This document shows, one piece after another, positions 1 through 10,326 of a stretch of 64,000 bases of DNA. How positions within the stretch are numbered: the stretch's first letter is position 1; the number at the start of each line of letters is the position of its first letter. Location of the stretch: NCBI GenBank assembly GCA_030444405.1, contig JARFPM010000001.1:1-64000 (forward strand), read 5' to 3'. A program made the translations under genes and the position numbers. The DNA is from Nitrospira sp. GTDB taxonomy: Bacteria > Nitrospirota > Nitrospiria > Nitrospirales > Nitrospiraceae. Below the pieces are notes generated by a model that worked only from the letters and a program-made list of their open reading frames with translations, was not told where the DNA came from and searched no databases.

Positions 1-373
1 GGTGGACGTTTGTGTCGAGGCTGCTTGTACGTGGGAAGCCGATTCGAGCGCTCTTCATTCGGCGATGGATACCAGCAGAGGTCACACTGAGGTTCCAGGG
101 TTGAGCCGAGGTCGGACTTCTGTAGGCGCTGGGCATGGGCGCCAGATGTGGAGGAGACAAACAACATCCCGCAGACAAACAACCGGGCTAGGATTATTGT
201 TGGGTGCGTCTTCATGGCCTGTCTGTGTAGGCAGGTGTCGTGCCAGGTTTGGTCGATTGACAATGTTCAAAACGGCATGTTGCAATGCGACCCTCCTTCA
301 ATTCTGTTGAGGCGTGGTTGTCATTCCAAACGAGCTCCGAGGAACTACATATGAGTAATGGAGGGTTAAACGC

Positions 374-604
374 ATGGATATGATGGGAAAGGTGGGGCTG
401 GTCGAAATTCCTGTATTGATCGCCCCGGATCAAAAGGCTTGGATGGATCGCATGATTAAAGAGGGGAAGATTGCCATTCCGCCTGGTGGCACGTTGGAAA
501 AAGGGTCACTTTATTCGATGTTTATCCGCATGCTGCTTCACAACGCGATGGAAGAACAGAAGCGGCAGGAGGCACTAGAAGCCGAAGATGAGGATGATGA
601 GTAG
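374..604 (+). CDS. small conserved hypothetical protein with acidic C-terminus
   Basis: 76-aa ORF, clean start/stop, acidic EAEDEDDE tail; no family recognised. Confidence 0.6.
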   Translation: MDMMGKVGLVEIPVLIAPDQKAWMDRMIKEGKIAIPPGGTLEKGSLYSMFIRMLLHNAMEEQKRQEALEAEDEDDE

Positions 605-732
605 AGAGTACGCAGATAGCCCTCAAAGGGAAGGGCTCTCAGGCGCCGGTGCCCTGTATCTAAATGGACAACGATTGTATCTTCAAAGATACGAATGACC
701 AATCTGACAGGATGCCTTGAGCAGGCATTCAG

Positions 733-2037
733 TTAGAGTTTTTTAAAGGCAGTATGCGCGGCGCGGATGGTTTTCTCGATGTCCTGTGTGCTGTGGGCGG
801 TGGAGAGGAAGGCAGCTTCGAACTGGGACGGTGCCAGATAGACACCTTGTTCCAGCATAAAATGAAAGAATTGACCGTATCGCTTTGTGTCGGATTGTTT
901 CGCCGTATTCCAATCTACAACAGGCCCTGGAGTAAAGAACGTCGTCAGCATCGACCCGACACGGGTTTGCGTGACCGGTATTGCTGCTTTTTTCGCGGCC
1001 TCGCCGATGCCTTTGGCTAGGGCGGCTGATCGTTCCTCGAGTTTCTTGTAGACTCCCTTCACCCGCAACTGCTTAAGGGTGGCCAATCCGGCCGAGACTG
1101 CCAGCGGATTACCGGAGAGCGTACCGGCCTGATAAACCGGTCCAACCGGTGCGATGAGATCCATGATCTCTTTCCGTCCGCCGTAGGCACCCACCGGCAA
1201 TCCACCACCGATGATCTTTCCGAGAACCGTGAGGTCCGGTGTGATGCCGTAAAGCGCCTGCGCACCTCCATAACTCACACGAAATCCAGAAATCACTTCG
1301 TCGAAAATCAACAGGATGTTGTGATCGCTAGTCAGCTGCCGCAGCGCGGCGAGGAAGTCCGGCGCAGGAGGGACGACTCCCATATTCCCTGCGATCGGCT
1401 CGACGATGATGCAGGCCAGCTGATCCCGGTTGGCCTTGATCAGTTGCTGGACCGTACGAATATCATTGTAGGGAGCGGTGAGCGTATGTTTGGCAAAGTC
1501 ATCCGGCACGCCCGGTGAATCCGGAATTCCCAATGTCGCCAGCCCTGACCCGGCTTTGGCCAATAGATAGTCCCCGTGACCGTGGTAGCAGCCTTCGAAC
1601 TTCATGACGCCGGTCCGCTTGGTGAATCCTCGCGCCACTCGGATGGCGCTCATGACGGCTTCGGTGCCTGAGCTGACAAGCCGAATCTTTTCCATGGACG
1701 GCAAGGCGCTGCGGATTTCTCTGGCCAGTGAGACTTCCGACTCAGTCGGCGCTCCGTAACTGGTGCCTCGTCCAGCCGCTTGCTTGATCGACGTGATCAC
1801 AGCTGAGTGAGCATGTCCTAGGATCATCGGTCCCCAAGACAGCACGTAGTCGATATAGACGTTCTTGTCTACGTCATAGAGGCGTGATCCTTTCGCGCGC
1901 GCGATGAAGCGCGGTTGACCCCCAACCGAGCGGAAGGCCCGAACAGGACTGTTCACGCCGCCGGGAATGAGTTGCTGAGCCTCTACGAAGAGCTTGGCGG
2001 AACGGGATGTTTTCATAACGGGGGCGCACCCTATCAC
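733..2037 (-). CDS. hemL: glutamate-1-semialdehyde 2,1-aminomutase
   Basis: Full-length class III PLP aminotransferase: [83 protein letters not shown]. Confidence 0.97.
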   Translation of the reverse strand: MIGCAPVMKTSRSAKLFVEAQQLIPGGVNSPVRAFRSVGGQPRFIARAKGSRLYDVDKNVYIDYVLSWGPMILGHAHSAVITSIKQAAGRGTSYGAPTESEVSLAREIRSALPSMEKIRLVSSGTEAVMSAIRVARGFTKRTGVMKFEGCYHGHGDYLLAKAGSGLATLGIPDSPGVPDDFAKHTLTAPYNDIRTVQQLIKANRDQLACIIVEPIAGNMGVVPPAPDFLAALRQLTSDHNILLIFDEVISGFRVSYGGAQALYGITPDLTVLGKIIGGGLPVGAYGGRKEIMDLIAPVGPVYQAGTLSGNPLAVSAGLATLKQLRVKGVYKKLEERSAALAKGIGEAAKKAAIPVTQTRVGSMLTTFFTPGPVVDWNTAKQSDTKRYGQFFHFMLEQGVYLAPSQFEAAFLSTAHSTQDIEKTIRAAHTAFKKL

Positions 2038-2218
2038 GCGAGGCGAGAGCCGGTCAAGAAACGTCGTAACAGATACAGTTCTATCGATTCAGATACGGTG
2101 ACAGATTCCAAGGTTCGACTGGAAGTTGAAGTTCTCTGTTGTTTTCGTCCTGGCCGCTGTTTTGGCATGACGGCGCGATTCTTGCTGATCAAACTAATAT
2201 CAGAAGAGCGAGACGGAT

Positions 2219-2494
2219 ATGCAAGTCATCTGTTCATGGTGCCGTGGGGAAGGTCGGATCGGACTCGTCGGAGAAAAAGCTCCCCTCGAAGACCGCCGAG
2301 AGACGCACAGTATCTGTATTGAACATGAGAAGGCGGTGCGAGCTCGATGGACCGCGTGTCAACGGAACATAGGTCTCTCTGGCGCATCCAACGACGAAGT
2401 GAAGGAGCATCCTTCTCGTATTCGCTGGGCGGTGCGATCTGTCGTACGGATATGTGTTGGTTTAAGGGGTTTTGCCCAAAAGACTCGCGTCTAG
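2219..2494 (+). CDS. small putative zinc-binding protein (CxxC...HxxCxxxH)
   Basis: MQVICSWCRGEGRIG...THSICIEH pattern; family not certain. Confidence 0.45.
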   Translation: MQVICSWCRGEGRIGLVGEKAPLEDRRETHSICIEHEKAVRARWTACQRNIGLSGASNDEVKEHPSRIRWAVRSVVRICVGLRGFAQKTRV

Positions 2495-2539
2495 GTCCTT
2501 CCCACCGGTGCGGCCTGTTCCAGCTCATCGTAGAAGGTT

Positions 2540-3088
2540 TTATTTTCTAGACCGCTTGGGCGAACGTTTCGGGATGGGTTTGGTCTTAGGTGTCTTCGAC
2601 TCGGTAGAGGAGAGCTCCTCCAGCTCCCAGTGCTTCCGCTTAGATTTATCCTGCTCGGCGATCATAAACACGACGTGGAATGGGGCGCGCCGACCGTCGG
2701 CGGTGTGTCCCTTGCTCCAGGCTTCGCCGGCGTCGTCGAGGACCTCCAGCAGTGTTTCGTACTCTTCTTCATCCTCGGGAAGCACAGCGTCGGCATCGCT
2801 AATGACCAGGATGTACCCTTTGGCCGGAAGCCATTCCAAATCGGCCAGACATTCTTCGAGTGCGTCCCAGTTGTGTCCGAAGTATTCCGGGAAGGCGAGT
2901 GCGCGTGCGAATTCACCGAAGAGCCCCGATGGCGTTCGGCATTTCTTCCCCTGGATGGTACGCACGGCATATCCGGGCGGCGTTTTCACCAACGCCGAGG
3001 CTGAGGTCTCTCGCGGGACGACAAGAAGAGCCGACCAGGGAGGCGTGGCATTGCAAAGATGAGTTTGTAAGGTAGGGTTTCCTGCCAT
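2540..3088 (-). CDS. barstar family protein (RNase inhibitor)
   Basis: FARALAFPEYFGHNWDALEECLADLEWL matches the barstar helix with conserved Asp in NWDAL; lies directly downstream of a barnase-like RNase. Confidence 0.88.
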   Translation of the reverse strand: MAGNPTLQTHLCNATPPWSALLVVPRETSASALVKTPPGYAVRTIQGKKCRTPSGLFGEFARALAFPEYFGHNWDALEECLADLEWLPAKGYILVISDADAVLPEDEEEYETLLEVLDDAGEAWSKGHTADGRRAPFHVVFMIAEQDKSKRKHWELEELSSTESKTPKTKPIPKRSPKRSRK

Positions 3089-3117
3089 GAAGAGATGTTG
3101 GTCGGTTTGGATGTTCG

Positions 3118-3618
3118 TCAGTTAAGAGGGACAAACGTTCGGTAGTGGTCTCCGGTATAGTAGGCCTTTCCGGTTCGCTGCTCGATGACAATTCGTTCGG
3201 CATCCCGCCCGCGGCCTCGTATCTTGGGATTGACATCATACTCCCGATAGTCGCCTCGTGGAAGACGTCGTTCACGGTTTTGGAAGTCACGCCCTCCGAT
3301 GTAGCCCGACAGCGGTCTCCCACCTCGTTCTTCCAGCTGTTTGAGCAGATCGTAGGCTTTCCGGGGAGGGGTTGTGAGTGAGAACGGTTGCTCGTTTTGA
3401 TTCTGCGAGCTGAAAATGGTGTCGGCATTCAGAGATCCATCGCCGCTGCCGGCAGCGGCGATGGAGACCAAGGACATCAGGCTGAACGTGCAGTGGAGGG
3501 CGATGAGAAGACCGATGAGCCGAATCCATCTCCATCGAAGAGTGAACACAGACTCTTCTTCCTTGGCAAGACGTTGACGTGAAGGGCGACCGTAGCATTC
3601 TCTTTTTAAGAAGGTCAA
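3118..3618 (-). CDS. exported barnase-type ribonuclease (N1/T1 family)
   Basis: C-terminus LPRGDYREYDVNPKIRGRGRDAERIVIEQRTGKAYYTGDHYRTF aligns with barnase WREADINY...RNSDRILYSSDWLIYKTTDHYQTF, conserving Glu, Arg and His; N-terminal hydrophobic export-like segment. Confidence 0.88.
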   Translation of the reverse strand: MTFLKRECYGRPSRQRLAKEEESVFTLRWRWIRLIGLLIALHCTFSLMSLVSIAAAGSGDGSLNADTIFSSQNQNEQPFSLTTPPRKAYDLLKQLEERGGRPLSGYIGGRDFQNRERRLPRGDYREYDVNPKIRGRGRDAERIVIEQRTGKAYYTGDHYRTFVPLN

Positions 3619-3755
3619 ACAACGCAGGCGACATCGCTTCGTTACCTGGATGTCCTGAGTCCCGTTTGCTAGAATGAAACGGCTGAAGTGTATATCCTAA
3701 AGAATGGAGGTGCCGAACGTACCTCCATGAGTCATCGCGCGGAACTTGTGGGTCT

Positions 3756-4340
3756 GTGATCCATCCGGTTAGACACGTGAATCCTTTACCCAAGTGCTTC
3801 GTCCATTACCTTGTCGCTCTCGCTGTCCTTGCTCTGGCCGTCCCTTCGAATGCCCAAGTGAATCCGAGCGGTTCGATGAGACGGTCTCCTGTGGAAGTTG
3901 TGAAGCGATATGTTCTTTTGGACCAGAAGGGCGCTCGCTTAGACGCACCTTCATTCGACACCTTGATCCCTTATATTGATTGGAAAGAAGAGCCGGCATG
4001 GGGCCGTATCGTTGTCGTCCAGAAAACAATCGTCCCGGAGGACTATCGAAAATGGGAGATCCTCAACAATCTGGAAGTGATCATCCCGGTCACCTTTTAT
4101 GTCCGGGGAGCGGTCTATCTGGAAACCGCCAGCTTTGTGCCTGAGGAAACGACGGAAGAGGTTCGTTTTCACGTGAAGGTCGTGGGGAACTATTGGCGTA
4201 TCATTTCGCCGGTGATCCCTCCGCACGTCGGACTGAAACGGATGGTGAGCTTCGCACGGGAGGCGGAAGCTCATGAACAGGATGAAGCACAACGCATCGT
4301 GCTCACCGCCCTTATTGATTCCCTGCGAAAGGTTGAGTAA
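3756..4340 (+). CDS. secreted hypothetical protein
   Basis: 194-aa ORF, signal-peptide-like YLVALAVLALAVPSNAQ; overlaps the next gene by 1 nt. Confidence 0.65.
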   Translation: MIHPVRHVNPLPKCFVHYLVALAVLALAVPSNAQVNPSGSMRRSPVEVVKRYVLLDQKGARLDAPSFDTLIPYIDWKEEPAWGRIVVVQKTIVPEDYRKWEILNNLEVIIPVTFYVRGAVYLETASFVPEETTEEVRFHVKVVGNYWRIISPVIPPHVGLKRMVSFAREAEAHEQDEAQRIVLTALIDSLRKVE

Positions 4341-4987
4341 TGGCTAAAATCCCAGTGGATTTGATGATTTTTGACTTGGACGGTACGCTGATCGAATCGA
4401 AGTGGGACATCGCACAATCGGTCAACTTCACCCTTGTCGAGCTGGGATTACCCGAACGCCCCATTGAAGAAATTTTTGGTTTTGTCGGCGACGGCGTCAA
4501 GCGGTTGCTGCGTCTTGCAGTCGGGGAGGGCAATCAGCCCAGATTTGAAGAAGCGCTGAAGGTGTTTCGAGGCCATTATCTCGAACATTGCTTGGACCGG
4601 ACGAGCTTCTACCCCGGTATCGAGCCGATGCTGCAACATTTCGCCCGCAAGGACAAGGCGATTGCAACCAACAAGTCGATTGAATACACCCACGTGATCC
4701 TGAACAGTTTGGGCCCGCAACATTTCCGGTACATGGTCGGTGGAGACAACGGGTTTGGGCTCAAACCGGAACCAGGGATGTTATTGCACATCATGGAACA
4801 AGTAGGTGTGCCGAAAGAGCGGACGGTCCTTGTGGGGGACAGCACGAATGATATCAACGGAGGACATAACGCCGGCATTCGTGTCTGTGCCGTCGGGTAT
4901 GGCATGGGGAATCGAGCGAAGATGGAAGCCTGTCAGCCCGATTGGTTCATCGAAACGCCGGAACAACTCATGGAGATATTTGAATGA
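4340..4987 (+). CDS. HAD-superfamily hydrolase, phosphoglycolate phosphatase-like
   Basis: IFDLDGTLIES, FVGDGVKRLLRLAVG, KPEPGMLLHIM, LVGDSTNDINGGHNAG. Confidence 0.9.
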   Translation: MAKIPVDLMIFDLDGTLIESKWDIAQSVNFTLVELGLPERPIEEIFGFVGDGVKRLLRLAVGEGNQPRFEEALKVFRGHYLEHCLDRTSFYPGIEPMLQHFARKDKAIATNKSIEYTHVILNSLGPQHFRYMVGGDNGFGLKPEPGMLLHIMEQVGVPKERTVLVGDSTNDINGGHNAGIRVCAVGYGMGNRAKMEACQPDWFIETPEQLMEIFE

Positions 4988-6600
4988 AATCCAAATTAAG
5001 GTTGAGGTGTAGGTTGAGCGAAGATCTCGTTCTCGGGCGAGGTAAAATCCTCATATTTTGTTTGGGCCTCATCCTGAGCCTTAACTTCAACCTTGGCCCA
5101 CTTCTAGCGGAGTCACCGAGCCTTGCTGAACGGGTGATCGAGCATCGACTGGCCAATGGGCTGACCGTTCTTATGGTCGAACGACATCAGACGCCTGTGG
5201 TCTCCATCAACATCACATTCGCGGTGGGCGGAATCAATGAGCAGGTCGGCCAGACTGGGCTGGCCCATCTCTACGAGCACATGGCCTTCAAAGGCACACG
5301 TGTCATCGGGACGACCAACTATGAGAAAGAAAAACCGATCTTGGATGAGCTGGCCTTGGTCGGGACCGAGCTCGATCAGCGTCAGCGCGAGGCAGCCGCA
5401 AAGAGCGGCGGCGCGACGGCTGAGGAGCGGGCCGTGATCGAATCACTCCAGAATCGCCTCTTGGAGCTACAGACTCAGGCCGCGCAGTACGTTGTCGGGA
5501 ATGAAATGGCTCTGTTGTACCAGCGGCACGGCGGGGTGGGACTCAATGCATCGACGGGCAAAGACGTGACGCGGTACATGATCAGTTTGCCGTCCAATCG
5601 ACTGCCTTTGTGGGCCACGATCGAGTCGGATCGAATGGCCGACCCTGTGTTGCGCGAATTTTATAAAGAACGCGGTGTCGTGATGGAAGAACGGCGCTTG
5701 CGGAACGACGACAGCCCGAACGGCCTGTTGTTCGAAACCTTCACATCAACTGCATTCCGGGCCCATGGCTATGGGGTTCCGACCATCGGATGGGGGTCCG
5801 ATATCCTGTCCTTGACACCTGCCGACACGGAAGCCTTCTTCAGGACCCACTATGGTCCGAATCGCGCCACGATTGCTCTGGTCGGTGATATCAATCCGAA
5901 AGAAACGATTGCCTTGATCGAGCAGACGTTTGGGAAGATTCCTCCCGCCCCCCTGCCGCCACCTTTGGTGACGGTCGAGCCGGAACAACGGGGTGAGCGA
6001 CGAATTGAGGTGGAGTTTGACGCCGAGCCGGCTATTGTCATCGGGTACCACAAGCCGGGGTTAGGGCATCCGGATGACGATGTGTTTGACGTGATCGATG
6101 CTGTGCTGAGCGACGGACTCACGTCTCGCTTGCATCAGACGTTGGTGCGGGAGAAACGTCTGGCTGCCTCAGTTGGGTCGGATGCGAATCATCCGGGAGT
6201 GCGCGCGCCGAACCTATTCATTCTCACGGCTGCGCCGTTGGCGCCTCGTACGACAGCGGAAGTAGAAGCCGCCCTCTATGAGGAGATCGAGCGACTGAAA
6301 CGTGAACCGGTCTCTCCTCAGGAACTCGAAAAGGTGCTCAACAACTTAGACGCCGATTTGGTGCGAGGTTTACGGTCCAACAGCGGCCTCGCTTCACAAC
6401 TGTCGCTGTATCAGGCGGTAGCCGGTGATTGGCGCTACATCCTGACATCACGCGACAAGGTTGCTGCGGTCACGGCTGGAGATGTACAGCGGGTGGCGAA
6501 GCAGTACTTTACCAAGTCGAATCGCACCGTTGCGGTCTTGGTGAAGAAAGGTACCGATAACACCGTTGCGGCGAATCCTGTCGGCGAGGTGAGGCCATGA
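4984..6600 (+). CDS. M16 family zinc metallopeptidase (catalytic-type subunit)
   Basis: HLYEHMAFKGT (HxxEH) zinc motif; signal-peptide-like N-terminus; M16 C-terminal domain. Confidence 0.93.
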   Translation: MKSKLRLRCRLSEDLVLGRGKILIFCLGLILSLNFNLGPLLAESPSLAERVIEHRLANGLTVLMVERHQTPVVSINITFAVGGINEQVGQTGLAHLYEHMAFKGTRVIGTTNYEKEKPILDELALVGTELDQRQREAAAKSGGATAEERAVIESLQNRLLELQTQAAQYVVGNEMALLYQRHGGVGLNASTGKDVTRYMISLPSNRLPLWATIESDRMADPVLREFYKERGVVMEERRLRNDDSPNGLLFETFTSTAFRAHGYGVPTIGWGSDILSLTPADTEAFFRTHYGPNRATIALVGDINPKETIALIEQTFGKIPPAPLPPPLVTVEPEQRGERRIEVEFDAEPAIVIGYHKPGLGHPDDDVFDVIDAVLSDGLTSRLHQTLVREKRLAASVGSDANHPGVRAPNLFILTAAPLAPRTTAEVEAALYEEIERLKREPVSPQELEKVLNNLDADLVRGLRSNSGLASQLSLYQAVAGDWRYILTSRDKVAAVTAGDVQRVAKQYFTKSNRTVAVLVKKGTDNTVAANPVGEVRP

Positions 6601-8075
6601 GGCAGGTGAGGGGACACAGGTCAGGGTGGAGGAGCCTTCGTCACGTGGTAAGAGCCCTCGGCATGCCGGCGATACTGCTGGCGTCCGTTGTGGTCGCCTA
6701 TTCAGCAGATCCGACAGTCAGCGATCCCAGAACCATGACGTTCAAGCCGGTGGAATTCTCACCACCGGAGCCAGAACGGGTCGTTCTGGACAACGGCATG
6801 GTCCTCTATCTGCTGGAAGACCATGAACTACCGTTGGTTACGATCACGGCCACGATGCGAACAGGTAGTTGGCTTGATCCAGCCGATAAGATCGGACTGG
6901 CGGCCATGACCGGGGCGGTGATGCGGACCGGTGGCGGTGGCGGTCTTTCCGCGGAGCAGGTTGATGCCGAACTGGAGCAATTCGCAGTCGATGTGGGTAT
7001 CGGGATCGGGCGACAATCAGGGTCGGCGTCTCTCGATGTCCTGAGCAAGGATGTGAAGCGGGGGTTGGAGATCTTCGCCGGTCTCCTTAGGGCTCCGGCG
7101 TTCGATCCTGCCCGCGTCGAATTGGCTAGGTTGCAGGCCATAGAGGGGATCCGCCGCCGTCAGGATAATCCCGGCTCCATCGTCGGCCGAGAATTTGCCA
7201 AGATGCTCTATGGGGCTGATCATCCGAGTGCGCGAGAAAGCTCGCTGGATTCGGTCAAACGCATCACAAGGGACGATCTCGTCGCGTTCCATCGCAACAC
7301 AATTCATCCGAACGGTATGATCCTCGGTGTGACCGGCGACTTCAACAAAGATGAGATGGTGGCCTCTCTGCGCAAGGCATTCGGGGAGTGGAAAAAGGGA
7401 ATGGTGTCGGAGCTGAAGATTCCCGACGTACCGGAGGCGGAGCTGTCCAGACCTGTTGTCAGGTTCGTTGGTAAAGATACCTCGCAGACCCATCTCCGGG
7501 TGGGACATCTCTCGATCAAGGAGAATGATCCTGACTACGTCGCATTGGCCATCGCGAACGATATTTTGGGTGGAAGTTCATTCCGCAGCCGCCTGTTCAA
7601 CGACGTGCGGACAAAGCGGGGTCTGGCCTATTCCGTCGGCAGCCGCCTCAATGCTGGGATGCATGACCAAGGTGTCTGGCTGATGCGGGCGGAAACCAAG
7701 TTGACCTCCACCCAGGAAGTGATCGAGCGATTTGTGGCGAATATCGAACGAATGCGCGCCGAGCCGGTGACCGATGCGGAGCTGGCGGAGGCGAAGGAAG
7801 CGTACGTCAATTCGTTCGTGTTCTCCTTTTCCAGTTCATCGGCGATCGTCAGCCGGTTGGTCGAGTTGGAGTACGATGGATTGCCGAAGGACTTTTTGCA
7901 ACAGCTACGGGCCAAGGTCGTGCAATTGACCAAGGCAGACGTCCTAGCGGCCGCCAAGAAACATTTGCGCCCAGGCCAATTGAAGATCGTCGCCGTCGGA
8001 TCAGGGGAGGCGTTGCCGAAAGCCCTTGCGACGTTTGGAGACGTGAAAGAGATCAAGCTCAGTCCGGAAGGGTGA
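6597..8075 (+). CDS. M16 family peptidase-like protein (no HxxEH, non-catalytic partner type)
   Basis: NGMVLYLLEDHELPLVTITATMRTGSW...GLAAMTGAVMRTGG aligns with M16 N-domain but lacks HxxEH; overlaps the preceding M16 gene by 4 nt. Confidence 0.9.
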   Translation: MRQVRGHRSGWRSLRHVVRALGMPAILLASVVVAYSADPTVSDPRTMTFKPVEFSPPEPERVVLDNGMVLYLLEDHELPLVTITATMRTGSWLDPADKIGLAAMTGAVMRTGGGGGLSAEQVDAELEQFAVDVGIGIGRQSGSASLDVLSKDVKRGLEIFAGLLRAPAFDPARVELARLQAIEGIRRRQDNPGSIVGREFAKMLYGADHPSARESSLDSVKRITRDDLVAFHRNTIHPNGMILGVTGDFNKDEMVASLRKAFGEWKKGMVSELKIPDVPEAELSRPVVRFVGKDTSQTHLRVGHLSIKENDPDYVALAIANDILGGSSFRSRLFNDVRTKRGLAYSVGSRLNAGMHDQGVWLMRAETKLTSTQEVIERFVANIERMRAEPVTDAELAEAKEAYVNSFVFSFSSSSAIVSRLVELEYDGLPKDFLQQLRAKVVQLTKADVLAAAKKHLRPGQLKIVAVGSGEALPKALATFGDVKEIKLSPEG

Positions 8076-8079
8076 TGGG

Positions 8080-8538
8080 ATGGCTACAGACTCTGAAGCA
8101 ATATTCGGCAGGTTCGTCGAAATGGTCGAGAAGCACTTCGACGTTGATCGTGATGGGTCGTCAAAGGTTCTTCATTTGCATCGGCGAACAACTGAGCGCG
8201 AGTCGGCACCTCTGCTCAGGAAACTGGGAATTGGCGAAGGTGACTTTGGGCTGTATGCTCCGGAAAGTTCTGTTGAGTGGTGGGGAGTGAGAAAGCCGAT
8301 TTTGGAAAAGTTGAAAGGGATCTATGGAGACAAGTGGGTTCTGATTCTTTTGGACAATCACCCGGAAGCTGGTTATTTCTACACACCGGAAGATGTGCGC
8401 AACTCAATGCCCTGGTCTTCCGATGTTACGGGGGAAAACCTGAAGATCACGCAATCCACACTGGGACACCATAAGCCATTTTACAATGCTGATGCATTCT
8501 GGGCGCTACTTCAAGAAGCTGGTGGTACTTGGAAATGA
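8080..8538 (+). CDS. hypothetical protein
   Basis: 152-aa ORF following the M16 pair; no family recognised. Confidence 0.5.
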   Translation: MATDSEAIFGRFVEMVEKHFDVDRDGSSKVLHLHRRTTERESAPLLRKLGIGEGDFGLYAPESSVEWWGVRKPILEKLKGIYGDKWVLILLDNHPEAGYFYTPEDVRNSMPWSSDVTGENLKITQSTLGHHKPFYNADAFWALLQEAGGTWK

Positions 8539-8563
8539 AAGTGTGTGCTGACGCACTTCTCTT

Positions 8564-8938
8564 TTACACCGCGATCTCGAATTGAATCCGTTCGTAGGGG
8601 ACGGTCGGCGTGACGGAGTCCCTCACATGCGCACCCGGTTCCAGTTGCACCAGGCCGACGTCGGCGAGGAGTTTCAGATCTGCGTGCACATTTTTAAAAT
8701 CCCTCCGGATCAGTTTGGCCAGCGCGGCAATAGAGCGAGGCCGACGAGTGCGGATGCAATGTAAAAGGGTCAGGCGCGATGGCGTCAACACTTGTCGCAT
8801 CGCTTCTACGCTGACGAAGTAGACTCCTGTTCGTTTGGGCATAGTCTTGCCGGATTGGACTGCCTTCAGAGTGGCACCGAACTCTAGCAGGCCTTCCTCT
8901 AATGAGCGCACTCCCACCTTCAGTCGTTTGACTTTCAT
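8564..8938 (-). CDS. HTH regulator / putative antitoxin (TumA-like)
   Basis: LTPSRLTLLHCIRTRRPRSIAALAKLIRRDFKNVHADLKLLADVGLVQLE winged-HTH; overlaps the upstream DUF6516-like gene. Confidence 0.75.
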   Translation of the reverse strand: MKVKRLKVGVRSLEEGLLEFGATLKAVQSGKTMPKRTGVYFVSVEAMRQVLTPSRLTLLHCIRTRRPRSIAALAKLIRRDFKNVHADLKLLADVGLVQLEPGAHVRDSVTPTVPYERIQFEIAV

Positions 8939-9228
8939 CGTTCCAACCCCTTCTTGACTGCCGCGACATCGCGGCGAAAATCTTCGATCAAGCGATCCAC
9001 AGTCGTAAAGACGTACGGTGTTGTGGCCCTATGAAAGTGTCGGTGGTCGCCCTTGTGTTCGTGGTTGTCGTAGCCGACCAATCGCTGCCGTTTTCGTATG
9101 TAAACCAAGGGGTACTTGAATCCGTACGGCGTGGCTGGTGCTTTTGGAACGTCGTAGACCTTCATTTCCACCAAACCTCCCTGTTCATCCACGTACTTCG
9201 TGTGGAGGACCAGCTTTGCTTTTGGCAT
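8935..9228 (-). CDS. DUF6516 / TumE-like toxin
   Basis: GYDNHEHKGDHRHFHRATTPYVFTTVDRLIEDFRRDV; start placed at MPKAKLVLHTK, although the ORF extends to 9270. Confidence 0.72.
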   Translation of the reverse strand: MPKAKLVLHTKYVDEQGGLVEMKVYDVPKAPATPYGFKYPLVYIRKRQRLVGYDNHEHKGDHRHFHRATTPYVFTTVDRLIEDFRRDVAAVKKGLER

Positions 9229-9472
9229 ATGGCAGTAGACACCATATGGAAATGGAGTGTCAAGGAACATGGCCAGGGAAACTTATACGGCTGCTAGACC
9301 CATTCTTGATTGACACCAGTACGACACGGTACTGTGAGCTGTTAGAACTGAAAGGTAAGGGTAAGGTTGATTCACTGAAAGGCCTAAGTCATGGTAATCT
9401 TTAGTGGGTTTCTCGATGGGGCTAGTGGCAAGGACTTGGAAACTAGGAATCCAGTAGCTGAAAGCGGGTCAC

Positions 9473-10315
9473 ATGCCTCTTGAAGACGACTTCTGTGACA
9501 TCGTGAAAAAGGCACGCACCGGACAAGGGTTGTCGGTCGGCGATGTCGCGCGAATGACGGGGTTGCCTGGTGGCGATATTACGGCGCTGGAACGTGGCGA
9601 TAAACCGAGAGATAGGGCGGAAGTACGTGCATTGGCAAAGGCCTTGGGCCTGCGAGTTCAGCCGCTCGAACAGATCGCCATCGATAAGTGGGAGCCGGTT
9701 GCTCAACACATGCCACCCTGGGTGGAGATGGTTCATGGGTCCATCAATGGATATGGTGTTCAGGGGTACGTTGTACATCATGAGGGGGAGGCACTGTTGG
9801 TCGATACCGCCTACAACGCCTCCGCGATGCTTGATCTGCTTCGTCGGCGAGGGTTGCGCCTTGTCGGCATTTGTCTCACGCATGGCCATGCGGATCATGC
9901 GGATGGAATCGAACAGATTTTGAGCCATCGTGAAGTCCCGGTGTATCTCGGGCCGGAAGATGTGAGTCTGCTGAGCTGGCGGCCACGGGAGGATTTACTT
10001 GTTGCACCGATCGACGGATTGCCGATCAGCGTTGGACGCCGTACGGTTCACTGTTTGATAACGCCGGGCCATACACCGGGCGGCATCTGCTATCGTGTCG
10101 ATGATGAGCAACTGCCGGTGTGTTTCGTCGGTGATACCCTCTTCGCCGGATCCATCGGTCGATCCAATCCGAGGGAACTTTATTCGACCCATCTCAATTC
10201 AGTTCGCCGCCGGGTGCTGACACTCTCACCGGACTATCGTCTCTTGCCTGGACATGGCCCTGCCACGACCGTTGAAGAAGAACTCGATCATAATCCATTT
10301 GGGACGATTCAATAA
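9473..10315 (+). CDS. HTH-XRE domain fused to metallo-beta-lactamase-fold hydrolase
   Basis: N-term IVKKARTGQGLSVGDVARMTGLPGGDITALERGDK; C-term LTHGHADHADG, TPGHTPGG, FVGDTLFAGSIGRSN, LLPGHGPATTVEEE. Confidence 0.9.
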   Translation: MPLEDDFCDIVKKARTGQGLSVGDVARMTGLPGGDITALERGDKPRDRAEVRALAKALGLRVQPLEQIAIDKWEPVAQHMPPWVEMVHGSINGYGVQGYVVHHEGEALLVDTAYNASAMLDLLRRRGLRLVGICLTHGHADHADGIEQILSHREVPVYLGPEDVSLLSWRPREDLLVAPIDGLPISVGRRTVHCLITPGHTPGGICYRVDDEQLPVCFVGDTLFAGSIGRSNPRELYSTHLNSVRRRVLTLSPDYRLLPGHGPATTVEEELDHNPFGTIQ

Positions 10316-10326
10316 GCAGGGATTGC

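Noticed and set aside
2-354. ORFs 2..310 and 148..354 at the window start
   Set aside because: Overlapping in different frames with no family features; cannot be supported.
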